From positions 85,977-149,976 of the forward strand of contig NZ_NCEN01000005.1 of NCBI RefSeq assembly GCF_002280675.1: 64,000 nt of DNA, written 5' to 3'. The stretch is from Novosphingobium sp. 32-60-15. Lineage in GTDB: Bacteria; Pseudomonadota; Alphaproteobacteria; Sphingomonadales; Sphingomonadaceae. A model generated the notes under the pieces. It saw only the letters and a list, made by a program, of their open reading frames with translations. It was not told the DNA's origin and did no database searches. This document shows, piece by piece, positions 48,451 through 56,975 of this stretch; the stretch's first letter is position 1; each line of letters starts with the position of its first letter. Made by a program: the position numbers and the translations under genes.

Positions 48451-48806
48451 GGGGAAAGCTTTCCCCTGCTGGCGAGCCCCAGGCGGGTCTCGCCAGACCC
48501 CTTCTAGCGGGGACACCCCGCAACGCCCCGCTCGGCGTGTTCACGCCGAACCGTAAATCCGCCCCGGCGGATTTGGGTCTTTCCCATGCTGCGGAGATCG
48601 GGCCAGGGCTGCGCCGGCCCGATCGCGTCTGGTCGTTGCTCACTCCGTCTGTGGGGTGGGCGACGCTTCCCTTTAGGCCCGCCGCGCCGGGCCGCAACGC
48701 GCGTGCCGCGCTTACCTCCTCTGCGTTCCGGTCCTTCGGATGCTGCCCGGCTCTGCCGGCGGGCCTTCCGGTCGCTCTTTCGCCGCCCACCCCATTCCGG
48801 GGTGTG
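48451..48806. repeat. Array of perfect hairpins ahead of the ParB-like gene
   Basis: Within the 502-base gap 48329-48830: palindrome 48451-48466; 8-bp stem 48469-48476/48489-48496; 6-bp stem 48507-48512/48516-48521; TCGGCGTG/CACGCCGA 48532-48549; 9-bp AAATCCGCC/GGCGGATTT 48555-48574; 9-bp GATCGGGCC/GGCCCGATC 48596-48624; weaker stems 48676-48693 and 48745-48764; CACCCC/GGGGTG 48788-48804. No gene is convincing here. It could be a structured 5' leader, a parS-like cluster or an origin. Confidence 0.8.
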
Positions 48807-48830
48807 TGTGGTTTTAGAAGGAGTAGTGTG

Positions 48831-50912
48831 ATGAACGCTGTTACCGAAACCGTTGCCGCCGAGCCTGTCTCGGGCGTCGAGATTTTCGTGCCGCTCGCCA
48901 AGCTCAAGAAGTCCCCGCGCAATGCCCGCAAGGTGCCGCATGGGGAAGCCGCTATCGAGGCGCTGGCCGCTTCGATTCAGCACAAGGGGCTGATCCAGAA
49001 CCTTGTCATAGAGCCGGAGGTTAAGGAGGACGGAACGCCGACCGGCTACTACCTCGTAACCGCCGGCGAAGGCCGCAGGCTGGCGATGCTGTTGCGCGCC
49101 AAGCGCAAGCAGATCAAAAAATCGGAACCCGTGCGCTGCTGGCTCGATACGCAGAACGATCCCGGCGAGATCAGTCTGGACGAGAACGTGACCCGGACGC
49201 CGATGCACCCCGCCGATCAGTTCGAGCGGTTTGCGGAGCTTTCCAGCGACAAGGGCTGGGGAGCGCAAGAGATCGGCGCGCGGTTCGGCGTGTCGGCTTC
49301 CGTGGTGAAGCAGCGGCTTCGCCTTGGCGCTGTCTCGCCCAAGCTATTGCAGGTCTATCGCGAGGATGGCCTTACGCTGGATCAGCTTATGGCCTTCGCG
49401 ATCACCGAGGATCATGCCCGGCAGGAGCAGGTGTTCGAGGGTCTGCACCACAATCGCGAGCCGTGGATCATCCGGCGCGACATGACCGCGAGCAATGTTC
49501 CGGCGACCGACCGGCGCGCGGTGTTCGTCGGGGCCGACGCCTATATCGAGGCGGGCGGCAATATCATCCGTGACCTGTTCAGCGAGGATCGGGGTGGCTT
49601 TTTCGAGGACGCTGGCTTGCTGGACATGCTCGCGACCGAGAAGCTGCGCGAGATCGCGAGCGAGGTTCAGGCCGAGGGCTGGAAATGGGCCGAAGCCCAT
49701 ATCGACTATCCCCACGCCCACGGGATGCGGCGCTTCTATCCGCAGACCGTCGCCCTGTCCGACGAGGACGAGGCGCGGCTGGAGGCGCTGTCCATCGAGT
49801 ATGACGAGCTTGCCGAGGGCTATTCGTCCTATGACGAGATGCCCGAGGATGTGGCGGCTAAGCTGGAGGCGGTGTCCGACGAGATCGACGCCATTTCGGC
49901 CAAGCGTTACGCCTACGACGCCAATGTGATCGCGCATGGCGGGGTGTTCGTGGTGTTGAACCATGACGGCGTTCCCCGTCTCGAGCGCGGTTTCGTTCGT
50001 GCCGAGGACGAGGCGCTGGCCGACCCGCAGCCCGAGGATGAGGGCGAAGGCGAAGCCATCGACCCGCAGGCCGTCGCGGACGAGCAGGCCGACGACGGCG
50101 ACGACGACGAACAGGAGATCGAGGAAGAGGACGAGGAACCGGGCAAGCCGATTTCCGACAGCCTCACCCGCGACCTGTCCGCCTACCGGACGCTGGCGCT
50201 TCGTGTTGCGCTGGCCGAGAGGCCCGATCTGGCGCTGATCGCCTTGACCCACACGCTCACGGCGCAACTGTTCTACAGCTACACCGAGGCCGGTTGTCTT
50301 GAGGTTCGTCCAACCGTGACGCCGCTGGGCAGTCATGCGGACGGGATCGAGGACATGCCGCTTGCCGCCAAGGCGAACGAGGCGCGCGAGGCGTGGGCCG
50401 AGCGGATGCCGCGTGACGTGGCCGACCTGTGGGGCTTCATCGTCGGGCTGGACGACGAGAAGCGGCTGGCGCTGCTGGCGCATTGCGCGTCCCGCACCGT
50501 CAACGCCCTGCGGCTGCCGTGGGACCGCAAGCCCCGTTCGCTGCAAACGGCGGACAGGCTGGCGAGCGCGCTGGCGCTGGACGTGGCGAAGGACTGGACG
50601 CCTACCGTGGACAGCTACCTTGGCCGCGTCACCAAGGCGCATATCGTGGAGGCCGTTACCGAAGGCGTGTCAGAGGACGCCGCCCGCCGTATCGTCGACA
50701 TGAAGAAGCCGGACATGGCGCAGGCGGCCGAGCAGCTTCTGGCCGGGACCGGATGGTTGCCCGCGATCCTGCGGACCCCCGAGCCGGGGGCGGATCAGTC
50801 CGCACCCGTCGAGGCCGAGGATGGCGGCATCGTGGAGCAGCCGTCCGAAGCGGAGTCCCCCGATACCGGAGCGCAGGACGGCGAAGCGTCCTACGCCGTC
50901 GCCGCCGAATAG
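48831..50912 (+). CDS. ParB/RepB/Spo0J-like partition protein (large ICE form)
   Basis: Encodes 693 residues. The N-terminus has a ParB-N CTPase-like domain (FVPLAKLKKSPRNARKVPHG, GEGRRLAMLLRAKR), then a KorB-like HTH region (WGAQEIGARFGVSASVVKQRLRL). A strongly acidic linker (EDEGEGEAIDPQ...DDGDDDEQEIEEEDEE) and a helical C-terminal domain follow. Such large ParB-like proteins are a standard ICE/plasmid backbone gene of alphaproteobacteria, usually without a matching ParA; a maintenance or regulatory role is inferred. The start ATG 48831 has AGAAGGAG upstream. No parA is present in this window. Confidence 0.88.
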   Translation: MNAVTETVAAEPVSGVEIFVPLAKLKKSPRNARKVPHGEAAIEALAASIQHKGLIQNLVIEPEVKEDGTPTGYYLVTAGEGRRLAMLLRAKRKQIKKSEPVRCWLDTQNDPGEISLDENVTRTPMHPADQFERFAELSSDKGWGAQEIGARFGVSASVVKQRLRLGAVSPKLLQVYREDGLTLDQLMAFAITEDHARQEQVFEGLHHNREPWIIRRDMTASNVPATDRRAVFVGADAYIEAGGNIIRDLFSEDRGGFFEDAGLLDMLATEKLREIASEVQAEGWKWAEAHIDYPHAHGMRRFYPQTVALSDEDEARLEALSIEYDELAEGYSSYDEMPEDVAAKLEAVSDEIDAISAKRYAYDANVIAHGGVFVVLNHDGVPRLERGFVRAEDEALADPQPEDEGEGEAIDPQAVADEQADDGDDDEQEIEEEDEEPGKPISDSLTRDLSAYRTLALRVALAERPDLALIALTHTLTAQLFYSYTEAGCLEVRPTVTPLGSHADGIEDMPLAAKANEAREAWAERMPRDVADLWGFIVGLDDEKRLALLAHCASRTVNALRLPWDRKPRSLQTADRLASALALDVAKDWTPTVDSYLGRVTKAHIVEAVTEGVSEDAARRIVDMKKPDMAQAAEQLLAGTGWLPAILRTPEPGADQSAPVEAEDGGIVEQPSEAESPDTGAQDGEASYAVAAE

Positions 50913-50971
50913 CGGCATTGGGCCGGGGCCGCGCGAGTGGTCCCGGCCTTCCTTCGTCGCCCCCAAAAATC

Positions 50972-51005
50972 GCGGCCGCGCCCCTGTCCAGGCGCGGCCG
51001 CTTTT
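50972..51005 (+). terminator. Rho-independent terminator after the ParB-like gene
   Basis: GCGGCCGCGCC (50972-50982) pairs with GGCGCGGCCGC (50991-51001), loop of 8, followed by TTTT and preceded by AAAAA. Confidence 0.85.
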
Positions 51006-51030
51006 GTCATGCAGGAAGAAATCGTCGCTC

Positions 51031-51047
51031 GCCGGGCACAGCCCGGC
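51031..51047. repeat. Hairpin GCCGGGC-ACA-GCCCGGC, copy 1
   Basis: A 7-bp perfect stem with a 3-base loop within a larger block CGCTCGCCGGGC-N3-GCCCGGCTCGCG. Almost the same block recurs at 56119-56143, so it is a repeated element of the ICE, lying between the ParB-like terminator and the end of arsH. Confidence 0.75.
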
Positions 51048-51062
51048 TCGCGGCGCCACGTG

Positions 51063-51818
51063 TTATCTCGATGTTTGTTTGGCGATGGCGATGGCCGACA
51101 GGTCGTTTGCCGGATCGATCGTTACGCCCGTCGCCTTGCGCTCGGAATAGCGATCCACAAGCTGCGCAGCGTGAGGGCGCAGCAGCACCGTGAACCGAAC
51201 CAATTCCTCCATCACATCAACGATGCGGTCATAGTAGCTGGACGGCTTCATACGTCCGGCTTCGTCGAACTCCTTGTAGGCCATCGCCACGCTCGACTGG
51301 TTAGGGATTGTCACCATTCGCATCCAGCGGCCGAGCAGGCGTAGCGTGTTCACGGCGTTGAACGACTGCGAGCCGCCCGACACCTGCATGACCGCGAGCG
51401 TGCGGCCCTGCGTCGGGCGCATCCCCTTCATCTCCAGTGGCAGATGGTCGATCTGCGTTTTCATGAGTCCGGTGATCTGGCCGTGACGCTCCGGGCTGCA
51501 CCACACCATGCCTTCTGACCACAGCGCATGGTCGCGCAGCTCATGGACGGCGGGATGATCGTCCCCTGTGACCTGGTCGGGCAAAGGCAGGTCGGACGGA
51601 TCGAAGATGCGCGTCTCGGCGCCGAAGAACTGAAGCAGCCGCGCGGCCTCCTCGACTGCGAAGCGCGAGAAGGACCGTTCGCGGAGCGAGCCGTAGAGCA
51701 GCAGGATACGCGGCGGCGGATCGCCCGCGCCAAGGCCAAGGGCGGGCCGGTCATGGGCATAACGCGGATCGAGCGCGGGCAGATGATCCGGATCGGAAAG
51801 ATGTCGGAGGCGGGTCAA
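51063..51818 (-). CDS. arsH: ArsH, NADPH-dependent FMN reductase (organoarsenical oxidation)
   Basis: Encodes 251 residues of the ArsH flavodoxin-like family: [20 protein letters not shown] (FMN phosphate binding), [21 protein letters not shown] and [17 protein letters not shown]. ArsH oxidises trivalent organoarsenicals. It is last in the operon; its TTG start (51818) overlaps the acr3 stop (TTGA). Confidence 0.93.
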   Translation of the reverse strand: MTRLRHLSDPDHLPALDPRYAHDRPALGLGAGDPPPRILLLYGSLRERSFSRFAVEEAARLLQFFGAETRIFDPSDLPLPDQVTGDDHPAVHELRDHALWSEGMVWCSPERHGQITGLMKTQIDHLPLEMKGMRPTQGRTLAVMQVSGGSQSFNAVNTLRLLGRWMRMVTIPNQSSVAMAYKEFDEAGRMKPSSYYDRIVDVMEELVRFTVLLRPHAAQLVDRYSERKATGVTIDPANDLSAIAIAKQTSR

Positions 51819-52888
51819 GCGGTCGCGCCTTTCTCATACCAGCCGCGCGTCCGCTTCACGATCGCCACCACCGTCAGCATCACCGGCACCTCAACCAGCA
51901 CGCCGACGACCGTGGCGAGCGCGGCGCCGGACTTGAGGCCGAAAAGGCTGATCGCCGCAGCAACCGCCAGCTCGAAGAAATTGGACGCACCGATCAGCGC
52001 GGCGGGCGCGGCCACGCACCACGCGACCCCGAACCGGCGGCTGAGCCAATAGGCCAGCCCGGCGTTGAAATAGACCTGCACCAGTATCGGCACGGCGATG
52101 AGCGCGATTACCAGCGGCTGCGCGATGATCGCCTCGCCCTGGAAGCCGAACAGCAACACCAGCGTCGCCAGCAGGGCGGTGAGCGACGCCGGGCCGAGAC
52201 GGGTCAGCAGCCGGTCGAGCGCGACCTGGCCACCCGACGCCAGCACGCCGCGGCGCACGATCTGCGCGACGACCACCGGCACGACAATATAGAGGCCCAC
52301 CGAGAGCAGCAGCGTGTCCCACGGGACCGTTATCGAGGCGACGCCGAGCAGCAGGCCGACCAGTGGCGCGAAGGCGAACACCATGATGAGGTCGTTCAGC
52401 GCCACTTGGCTCAGCGTGAAATTGGGTTCGCCGTCGCACAGGTTCGACCAGACGAACACCATCGCCGTGCAGGGCGCGGCGGCGAGCAGGATCAGGCCGG
52501 CGATATAGGATGAGGCTTCGCCCGCCGGGAGCAATGGCGCGAACAGCCAGCCCAGGAAAAGTGTGCCGAGCAGCGCCATCGAGAAGGGCTTGACCGCCCA
52601 GTTGATGAACAGGGTGACGCCGACGCCCTTCCAGTGCTGGCGGACACTCCCGAGCGCGCCGAAGTCGATCTTGAGAAGCATCGGCACGATCATCAGCCAG
52701 ATCAGCACCGCGACCACGAAATTGACGCGCGCCACCTCGGCAGCGGCGATAGCGCCGAACAGCCCGGGTAGCGCGTGACCGAGCGCGATGCCGGCGACGA
52801 TACAGAGCGCCACCCACAGCGTCAGATAGCGCTCGAAGAAGGAGATGCCGGGACGCGCCGCTGTGGCGTCGGCGGGAATGGTCGCCAT
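51815..52888 (-). CDS. acr3: ACR3-family arsenite efflux permease
   Basis: Encodes 357 residues with about 10 membrane helices. The family-specific Cys lies in [23 protein letters not shown] and the N-terminal [23 protein letters not shown] is typical. ACR3 exports arsenite driven by proton motive force, without an ArsA ATPase; no arsA is present. It lies between the Grx-type arsC (3 bases) and arsH. Confidence 0.95.
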   Translation of the reverse strand: MATIPADATAARPGISFFERYLTLWVALCIVAGIALGHALPGLFGAIAAAEVARVNFVVAVLIWLMIVPMLLKIDFGALGSVRQHWKGVGVTLFINWAVKPFSMALLGTLFLGWLFAPLLPAGEASSYIAGLILLAAAPCTAMVFVWSNLCDGEPNFTLSQVALNDLIMVFAFAPLVGLLLGVASITVPWDTLLLSVGLYIVVPVVVAQIVRRGVLASGGQVALDRLLTRLGPASLTALLATLVLLFGFQGEAIIAQPLVIALIAVPILVQVYFNAGLAYWLSRRFGVAWCVAAPAALIGASNFFELAVAAAISLFGLKSGAALATVVGVLVEVPVMLTVVAIVKRTRGWYEKGATA

Positions 52889-52891
52889 CCT

Positions 52892-53317
52892 TCAGCTCAC
52901 CCTTGCGCCGGTAGCATCGACGACCTGCTGCCCGTCCTCTTTGACGAAGGCGCCCTGTTGCGGCGCGGGCAGCAGGTCCAGCACGACTTCCGAAGGGCGG
53001 CTGAGCTTCACGCCCAGCGGCGAGACGACCAGCGGCCGGTTGATGAGGATCGGATGCAACATCATCGCGTCGATCAGGGTTGCGTCAGACAGTGAGGTGT
53101 CGCCCAGACCCAGTTCGGCATAAGGTGTGCCCTTCTCACGCAGCAGGTCGCGCGGCGTGATACCCGCGCGCTCGGTAAGCTGGACGAGCAATGCGCGCGA
53201 AGGCGGCGTTTTCAGGTATTCGATGACATGCGGCTCTATGCCCGCATTGCGGATCAAGGCCAGCGCGTTGCGGGAGGTGCCGCACTCCGGGTTGTGATAG
53301 ATGATGATGTCGGTCAT
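52892..53317 (-). CDS. arsC: Arsenate reductase, glutaredoxin-dependent type
   Basis: Encodes 141 residues of the plasmid R773 ArsC type. The catalytic Cys12 is in YHNPECGTSRNALALI and three conserved Arg follow (SRALLVQLTERA, HPILINRPLVVSPLG with the substrate-binding Arg). It reduces arsenate to arsenite using glutathione and glutaredoxin. It overlaps the preceding phosphatase-type reductase (ATGA) and is coupled to acr3. Confidence 0.95.
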   Translation of the reverse strand: MTDIIIYHNPECGTSRNALALIRNAGIEPHVIEYLKTPPSRALLVQLTERAGITPRDLLREKGTPYAELGLGDTSLSDATLIDAMMLHPILINRPLVVSPLGVKLSRPSEVVLDLLPAPQQGAFVKEDGQQVVDATGARVS

Positions 53318-53844
53318 GCGGCATCACCGCGCCGGGCGGTAGAGCCTTCGGCATGGCCGATCTCGCGCAGCTTCGCGCCGAGCGCCTTGGCTTCCAGGGC
53401 TGCGATGGGCAGCGCGAGGAATAGCTTGATCCGATTTTCCAGATAGCGCAGCGCCGTCACAAAGGCGCGCTCGCGCTCGATCTCCGTTCCCTCGGCACGG
53501 CTTGGATCTTCGATACCCCAATGGGCCGTCATTGGATGGCCGGGCCACACCGGGCAGGTCTCACCCGCCGCGTCGTCGCAGACGGTGAACACGAAATCCA
53601 TGTGCGGCGCATCCGGTTGAGAGAACTCCTCCCAGCTTTTGGAGCGCAGCCCTTCGGTCGGATAGTCGATGCGCTCCAGCAGCCGGAGCGCGATCGGGTT
53701 GACCGCACCCTTGGGGAGGCTGCCAGCCGAGAAGCCGCGGAAGCGGCCTTCGCCCAGCTTGTTGAGCGCGCTTTCCGCGAGGATCGAGCGCGCCGAATTT
53801 CCGGTGCATAGGAACAGGACATTGAACATGCGGTCGGCGGACAT
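53314..53844 (-). CDS. Arsenate reductase, low-molecular-weight phosphatase type
   Basis: Encodes 176 residues. The P-loop Cys13-T-G-N-S-A-Arg19-S near the start and the WPGHPMTAHWGIEDPSRAEG region with the catalytic Asp match the thioredoxin/mycothiol-linked ArsC family. It is a second, mechanistically different arsenate reductase in the same operon. I start at ATG 53844, because the in-frame upstream codon at 53859 is TTG and would place GGAGA within the coding part. Confidence 0.92.
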   Translation of the reverse strand: MSADRMFNVLFLCTGNSARSILAESALNKLGEGRFRGFSAGSLPKGAVNPIALRLLERIDYPTEGLRSKSWEEFSQPDAPHMDFVFTVCDDAAGETCPVWPGHPMTAHWGIEDPSRAEGTEIERERAFVTALRYLENRIKLFLALPIAALEAKALGAKLREIGHAEGSTARRGDAA

Positions 53845-53855
53845 AGCGGTCTCCT

Positions 53856-54188
53856 TCAACAGCAGGGAGTGAGTTCAGCAACGAGCGGCACGCATAGCTC
53901 CGGCTTTCCGGCGCAGCAGTCCTTGACCAGAAACAAGGTGAGCGCGCGCAGCGTATCGAGGTCGGCGCGGTAGATGATCGACCGGCTTTGCCGTTCGGAT
54001 TTCACCAATCCCGCGCGCGACAGGATGCCCAGATGCGCCGACATGGTGTTCTGCGGCACGTCGAGCTGGCGCGCGATCTCGCCGGCCGGCAGGCCGTCCG
54101 GCTCGTATCGCACAAGCAGTCGGAACGTATCGAGGCGAGTCGTCTGCGCGAGTGCGCCAAGGGCAAGGATGGTCGAATCGGTTTCCAT
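53856..54188 (-). CDS. arsR: ArsR-family arsenic-responsive repressor
   Basis: Encodes 110 residues with a winged HTH (GEIARQLDVPQNTMSAHLGIL SRAG). It lacks the ELCVCDL motif of enterobacterial ArsR; instead Cys residues are at the C-terminus (KDCCAGKPELC...TPCC), the arrangement of another ArsR class. It likely releases DNA on binding arsenite and controls the five-gene operon. Start ATG 54188, directly beside an operator-like inverted repeat. Confidence 0.93.
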   Translation of the reverse strand: METDSTILALGALAQTTRLDTFRLLVRYEPDGLPAGEIARQLDVPQNTMSAHLGILSRAGLVKSERQSRSIIYRADLDTLRALTLFLVKDCCAGKPELCVPLVAELTPCC

Positions 54189-54208
54189 ATATCCAGAATA
54201 GCGGATAT
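54189..54208 (-). promoter_or_regulatory. Operator-like inverted repeat at the arsR start
   Basis: ATATCC (54189-54194) and GGATAT (54203-54208) are perfect 6-bp arms separated by 8 bases. The right arm in transcription ends exactly at the arsR start codon, so an ArsR dimer bound here would block both transcription and translation initiation. Confidence 0.65.
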
Positions 54209-54483
54209 TTTCCTGGAACCATCCTCCTTTTTCATCATCTGCTACCCGCCTTGATGCGGGTCGCGGTCTTTGTGACGCCGCCTTGCTCGCGGCTCGCTCC
54301 ATCAAGTCGGCATAGGACCGGCCGTTCCCACCTTACAGGGCGCCGAACCGTGGGAGGGCTGCGATCCAGTTTTGATGGCCGCGAGCATATCCCGTGTGCC
54401 CCTCGCCACGACCGCACGGCCTCTCGATTGGCTTGATCTAACCGGGGCCGGCTATGCCTTGCTCGGCCTGGCGCAACGCCGTC

Positions 54484-54538
54484 GCGCGGCTTTTTTCCGC
54501 CGCCTTCGGCTTTGCATCGCGAAGCAAAAAAGCCGCGC
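54484..54538. repeat. Long inverted repeat in the 465-base gap before DUF736
   Basis: GCGCGGCTTTTTT (54484-54496) and AAAAAAGCCGCGC (54526-54538) are perfect 13-bp arms around 29 bases that can form a smaller stem. It stands in the arsR-DUF736 gap (54189-54653), which otherwise shows only the arsR operator and no gene. The T- and A-runs next to GC-rich arms fit a terminator working in both directions or a structured leader. Confidence 0.75.
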
Positions 54539-54653
54539 TTCGCCATCCTCCGCTGCGCTTCGGCCGCAAGCGGTGCGCGTCCGGTCATCCCCGCTTCACC
54601 GATCGCCATCGAGGCCGCGGCGGTCGTGGCCCGAGAGCGAAAGGAACTTTGAC

Positions 54654-54953
54654 ATGGCGACCATCGGCACCTTCACCCAAGCGGCCAACGGCTCCTTCAC
54701 CGGAACCATCAAGACGCTCACCCTCAACGCCAAGGCCAGCCTCCGGCCGATCGACAAGGAGAGCGAGAAAGCCCCCGACTACCGTCTCGCGGTTGGCTCC
54801 GTCGAGTGCGGCGCAGGATGGAAGAAGACCAGCCGCGAGAACCGCGACTACATCTCGGTCAAGCTGGACGATCCCACTTTCCCGTCCCCGATCTACGCCA
54901 CTCTGTCCGAGACCGAAACCGCCGGCGAATACGCGCTGATCTGGTCCCGCTGA
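54654..54953 (+). CDS. DUF736 family protein (copy 1)
   Basis: Encodes 99 residues: a beta-rich fold starting [19 protein letters not shown], with [17 protein letters not shown] and [21 protein letters not shown]736 genes are standard in alphaproteobacterial ICEs and conjugative plasmids; the role is unknown, perhaps single-strand DNA or protein interaction. Start ATG 54654 has AAAGGA upstream. A second copy lies at 59178-59513. Confidence 0.9.
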   Translation: MATIGTFTQAANGSFTGTIKTLTLNAKASLRPIDKESEKAPDYRLAVGSVECGAGWKKTSRENRDYISVKLDDPTFPSPIYATLSETETAGEYALIWSR

Positions 54954-54962
54954 CCCCGACAC

Positions 54963-54991
54963 GGCGCCCCGCTCCATTGGAGCGGGGCGCC
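54963..54991 (+). terminator. Perfect 13-bp hairpin after DUF736
   Basis: GGCGCCCCGCTCC (54963-54975) pairs with GGAGCGGGGCGCC (54979-54991), loop ATT. No T-run follows, so it may stabilise the transcript or work as an intrinsic terminator only weakly. Confidence 0.6.
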
Positions 54992-54994
54992 TTC

Positions 54995-56002
54995 GTGTGG
55001 TTGTTAGCTGGTTATCAAAAGCGGACGGGCCAGTCGGCCCGGCATGTTGTCGGAGCTGCTTGGGGCGCTGCCCCTAGCGCCCTTCGGAGCAGCTTCCGCC
55101 CAGCTTCCTCCACGCTGCGCGTTCCGTGCAGCCGGTTCCCCGCGAAGCCGCCCACTCCGGTTGCACCCCCGGTCTCGCCGACGGGCAGGGTTTCAGCGCG
55201 GCGCTCCGCTGCGCGGGAGCCGCTCGACAACGAGGCGCTGTATCGGCACGTCCCTTCCATCTTCGCCCGCGAGGCGCACGACAGCCGTTCAGATCGCTAT
55301 GTCTATGTCCCGACCATCGACATCGTGGAGGGGCTGCGCCGGGAAGGATGGTCGCCGTTCTTCGCGGTCCAGTCCGTTCCGCGCGACGGCAGCCGCCACG
55401 GCCACGCCAAGCATATGCTGCGCCTGCGCCGGGACGACGGCATCGGCAAGCCCGAGGCCGCCGAAGTCATCATCGTGAACAGCCATGACGGGACCAGCGC
55501 CTATCAGATGTTTGCTGGGATGCTGCGCTTCGTCTGCACCAACAGCATGATCGCGGGTGAGCGGTTTGAGGAGGTCCGCGTGCCGCACAAAGGCAATATC
55601 GAGCATGACATCATCGACGGCGTGTTCACCGTTGCCGAGGACTTCCCCCGGCTGATCGACGCCAGCGAGTCGATGAAGGCGATCCAGCTTTCGCCGGATG
55701 AGCAGTGCTTGCTTGGCGAGGTCAGCCTTGTTGCCCGCTATGGCGAGGACGAAAGCCCGGTTCGCCCCGAACAGATCATCGAGCCGCGCCGCCGCGAGGA
55801 TGTGGACCGCAGCCTGTGGACCACCTTCAACGTCATTCAGGAGAATGTGGTTCGTGGCGGGTTGCAGGGCCGCAAGCGCAACGCCGAGGGCCGTATCCGT
55901 CGCGCGCAGACCCGCGCCATCAACGGCATCGATCAGAATGTGACGCTCAACCGTGCGCTCTGGACGCTAGCCGAGGGGATGCAGCGCCTCAAAGCGGCGT
56001 GA
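54995..56002 (+). CDS. DUF932 family protein with uncertain N-terminus
   Basis: The conserved part begins near 55215 (LDNEALYRHVPSIFAREAHD) and runs through YIPTI-like VPTIDIVEGLRREGWSPFF, NSHDGTSAYQMFAGMLRFVCTNSMIAG and VPHKGNIEHDIIDGVFTV to the stop; this is the DUF932 family, found in ICEs and plasmids. I give a GTG at 54995 as an upper limit because no ATG precedes the conserved part without overlapping DUF736. The 70 residues before it look non-conserved, Pro/Arg/Ser-rich, and lack a ribosome-binding site. The true start is uncertain and may use a non-standard codon. Confidence 0.72.
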   Translation: MWLLAGYQKRTGQSARHVVGAAWGAAPSALRSSFRPASSTLRVPCSRFPAKPPTPVAPPVSPTGRVSARRSAAREPLDNEALYRHVPSIFAREAHDSRSDRYVYVPTIDIVEGLRREGWSPFFAVQSVPRDGSRHGHAKHMLRLRRDDGIGKPEAAEVIIVNSHDGTSAYQMFAGMLRFVCTNSMIAGERFEEVRVPHKGNIEHDIIDGVFTVAEDFPRLIDASESMKAIQLSPDEQCLLGEVSLVARYGEDESPVRPEQIIEPRRREDVDRSLWTTFNVIQENVVRGGLQGRKRNAEGRIRRAQTRAINGIDQNVTLNRALWTLAEGMQRLKAA

Positions 56003-56011
56003 CGCTAACTA

Positions 56012-56139
56012 CCGCAGGGCCGGAGACTCCGGCCCTGCGGCTACGCCATTTTGCGCCGATCCGCTGCGCTGGATCGGCGGCGGCCGCTCGTCCCGAGGTC
56101 CGCGCGGCCGCAATCGCGCTCGCCGGGCTGACGCCCGGC
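56012..56139. repeat. Three hairpins after DUF932, including copy 2 of the GCCGGGC element
   Basis: CCGCAGGGCCGGAG/CTCCGGCCCTGCGG (56012-56025/56027-56040, 14 bp, one-base loop); CGCCGATCC/GGATCGGCG (56054-56062/56071-56079); GCCGGGC/GCCCGGC (56122-56128/56133-56139). They fill the 158-base gap between DUF932 and the converging XRE gene. Confidence 0.8.
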
Positions 56140-56160
56140 TCGCGCTCAAATTCTGCGAAG

Positions 56161-56388
56161 CTAGTCGGTCTGGGGCGGATCGAGTTCCGCGACAAGATCC
56201 GCGGGCGTGACGCCAAGCGCGGAAGCCAGATGAAACAGGGTGACGACCGTGGGATTGCGCCGGCCGCGCTCCAGATCGCTGACATATTGTTGGGTAAAGC
56301 CGGACATCTCGGCAAAGCGCTCCTGGGTAAAGCCCTTATCCTTTCTCAGCTTGGCAAAGTTCAATCCCACGAGACGACGCATATCCAT
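56161..56388 (-). CDS. XRE-family transcriptional regulator
   Basis: Encodes 75 residues, almost only a helix-turn-helix: LVGLNFAKLRKDKGFTQERF AEMSGFTQQYVSDLERGRRNP. Start ATG 56388 is likely (the preceding in-frame codon at 56397 is TTG). On the opposite strand to the other backbone genes, it probably represses part of the ICE transfer operon. Confidence 0.88.
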   Translation of the reverse strand: MDMRRLVGLNFAKLRKDKGFTQERFAEMSGFTQQYVSDLERGRRNPTVVTLFHLASALGVTPADLVAELDPPQTD

Positions 56389-56557
56389 GCGCGGCAAGCT
56401 GGACGATACATCTCATCGGGTTTATCTCATATCAGTTGTATCGGCTGGAGCGCGCCGTCCGTCGGTGCGGAAGGCGCGTCCAGCGATGCAGGACTTGCGC
56501 GTATCCGGTTCAGCAATCTGAGCTTAAACGGTTAACGGGCAACATGACGAGGGCGCC

Positions 56558-56830
56558 ATGAGCACCAGCCAATTCGAGGATCGCGCGCCCGAGGTATCGC
56601 AGCTCACGGCGTATGACGAAAGCCACCTTGTCGCCTATTTGCGGCTGCTCGATGCGGATAGTGACGGGGCCGACTGGCGCGAGACAACCGCTGCCATCCT
56701 CGGTGTGGACGCAGCCGTCGAGCCGCAGCGGGCAAAAGAGATGCACGACAGTCACCTTGCCCGCGCACGATGGATGACGGAGGTTGGCTATGCCTATCTG
56801 CTCGGCAGTGAGCGCCCGCTAAAGCGTTAA
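56558..56830 (+). CDS. DUF2285-like small protein
   Basis: Encodes 90 residues with the pattern YDESHLVAYLRLLDAD-x-GADWRE-x6-LG and HLARARWMTEVGYAYLLG seen in small ICE proteins placed before the DUF6499/DUF2285 regulator. Probable function: DNA binding or regulation, unproven. Start ATG 56558 with no strong ribosome-binding site. Confidence 0.68.
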   Translation: MSTSQFEDRAPEVSQLTAYDESHLVAYLRLLDADSDGADWRETTAAILGVDAAVEPQRAKEMHDSHLARARWMTEVGYAYLLGSERPLKR

Positions 56831-56975
56831 GTTTCAATCCGATTTGGCGCCATTCTGTTGCTGTTGCCGCAGCATACCCGGCATGGTTGAGCGCAACCTT
56901 GGCGCTATTATGCGTCAGGAAGTCCGGTGATGTTCATCCTGTACTATCCGCGCGCCGCGCGGTTGGGAGGATGCA

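Noticed and set aside
48504..49268. 254-residue reverse frame over the hairpin array and the start of the ParB-like gene
   Set aside because: Opposes the ParB N-terminal domain and is composed of palindromic DNA, so it is open on several frames by chance.
49344..50642. 432-residue frame antisense to the ParB-like gene
   Set aside because: Opposes a clear ParB-N/HTH reading; low-complexity Gly/Val/Leu/Arg translation.
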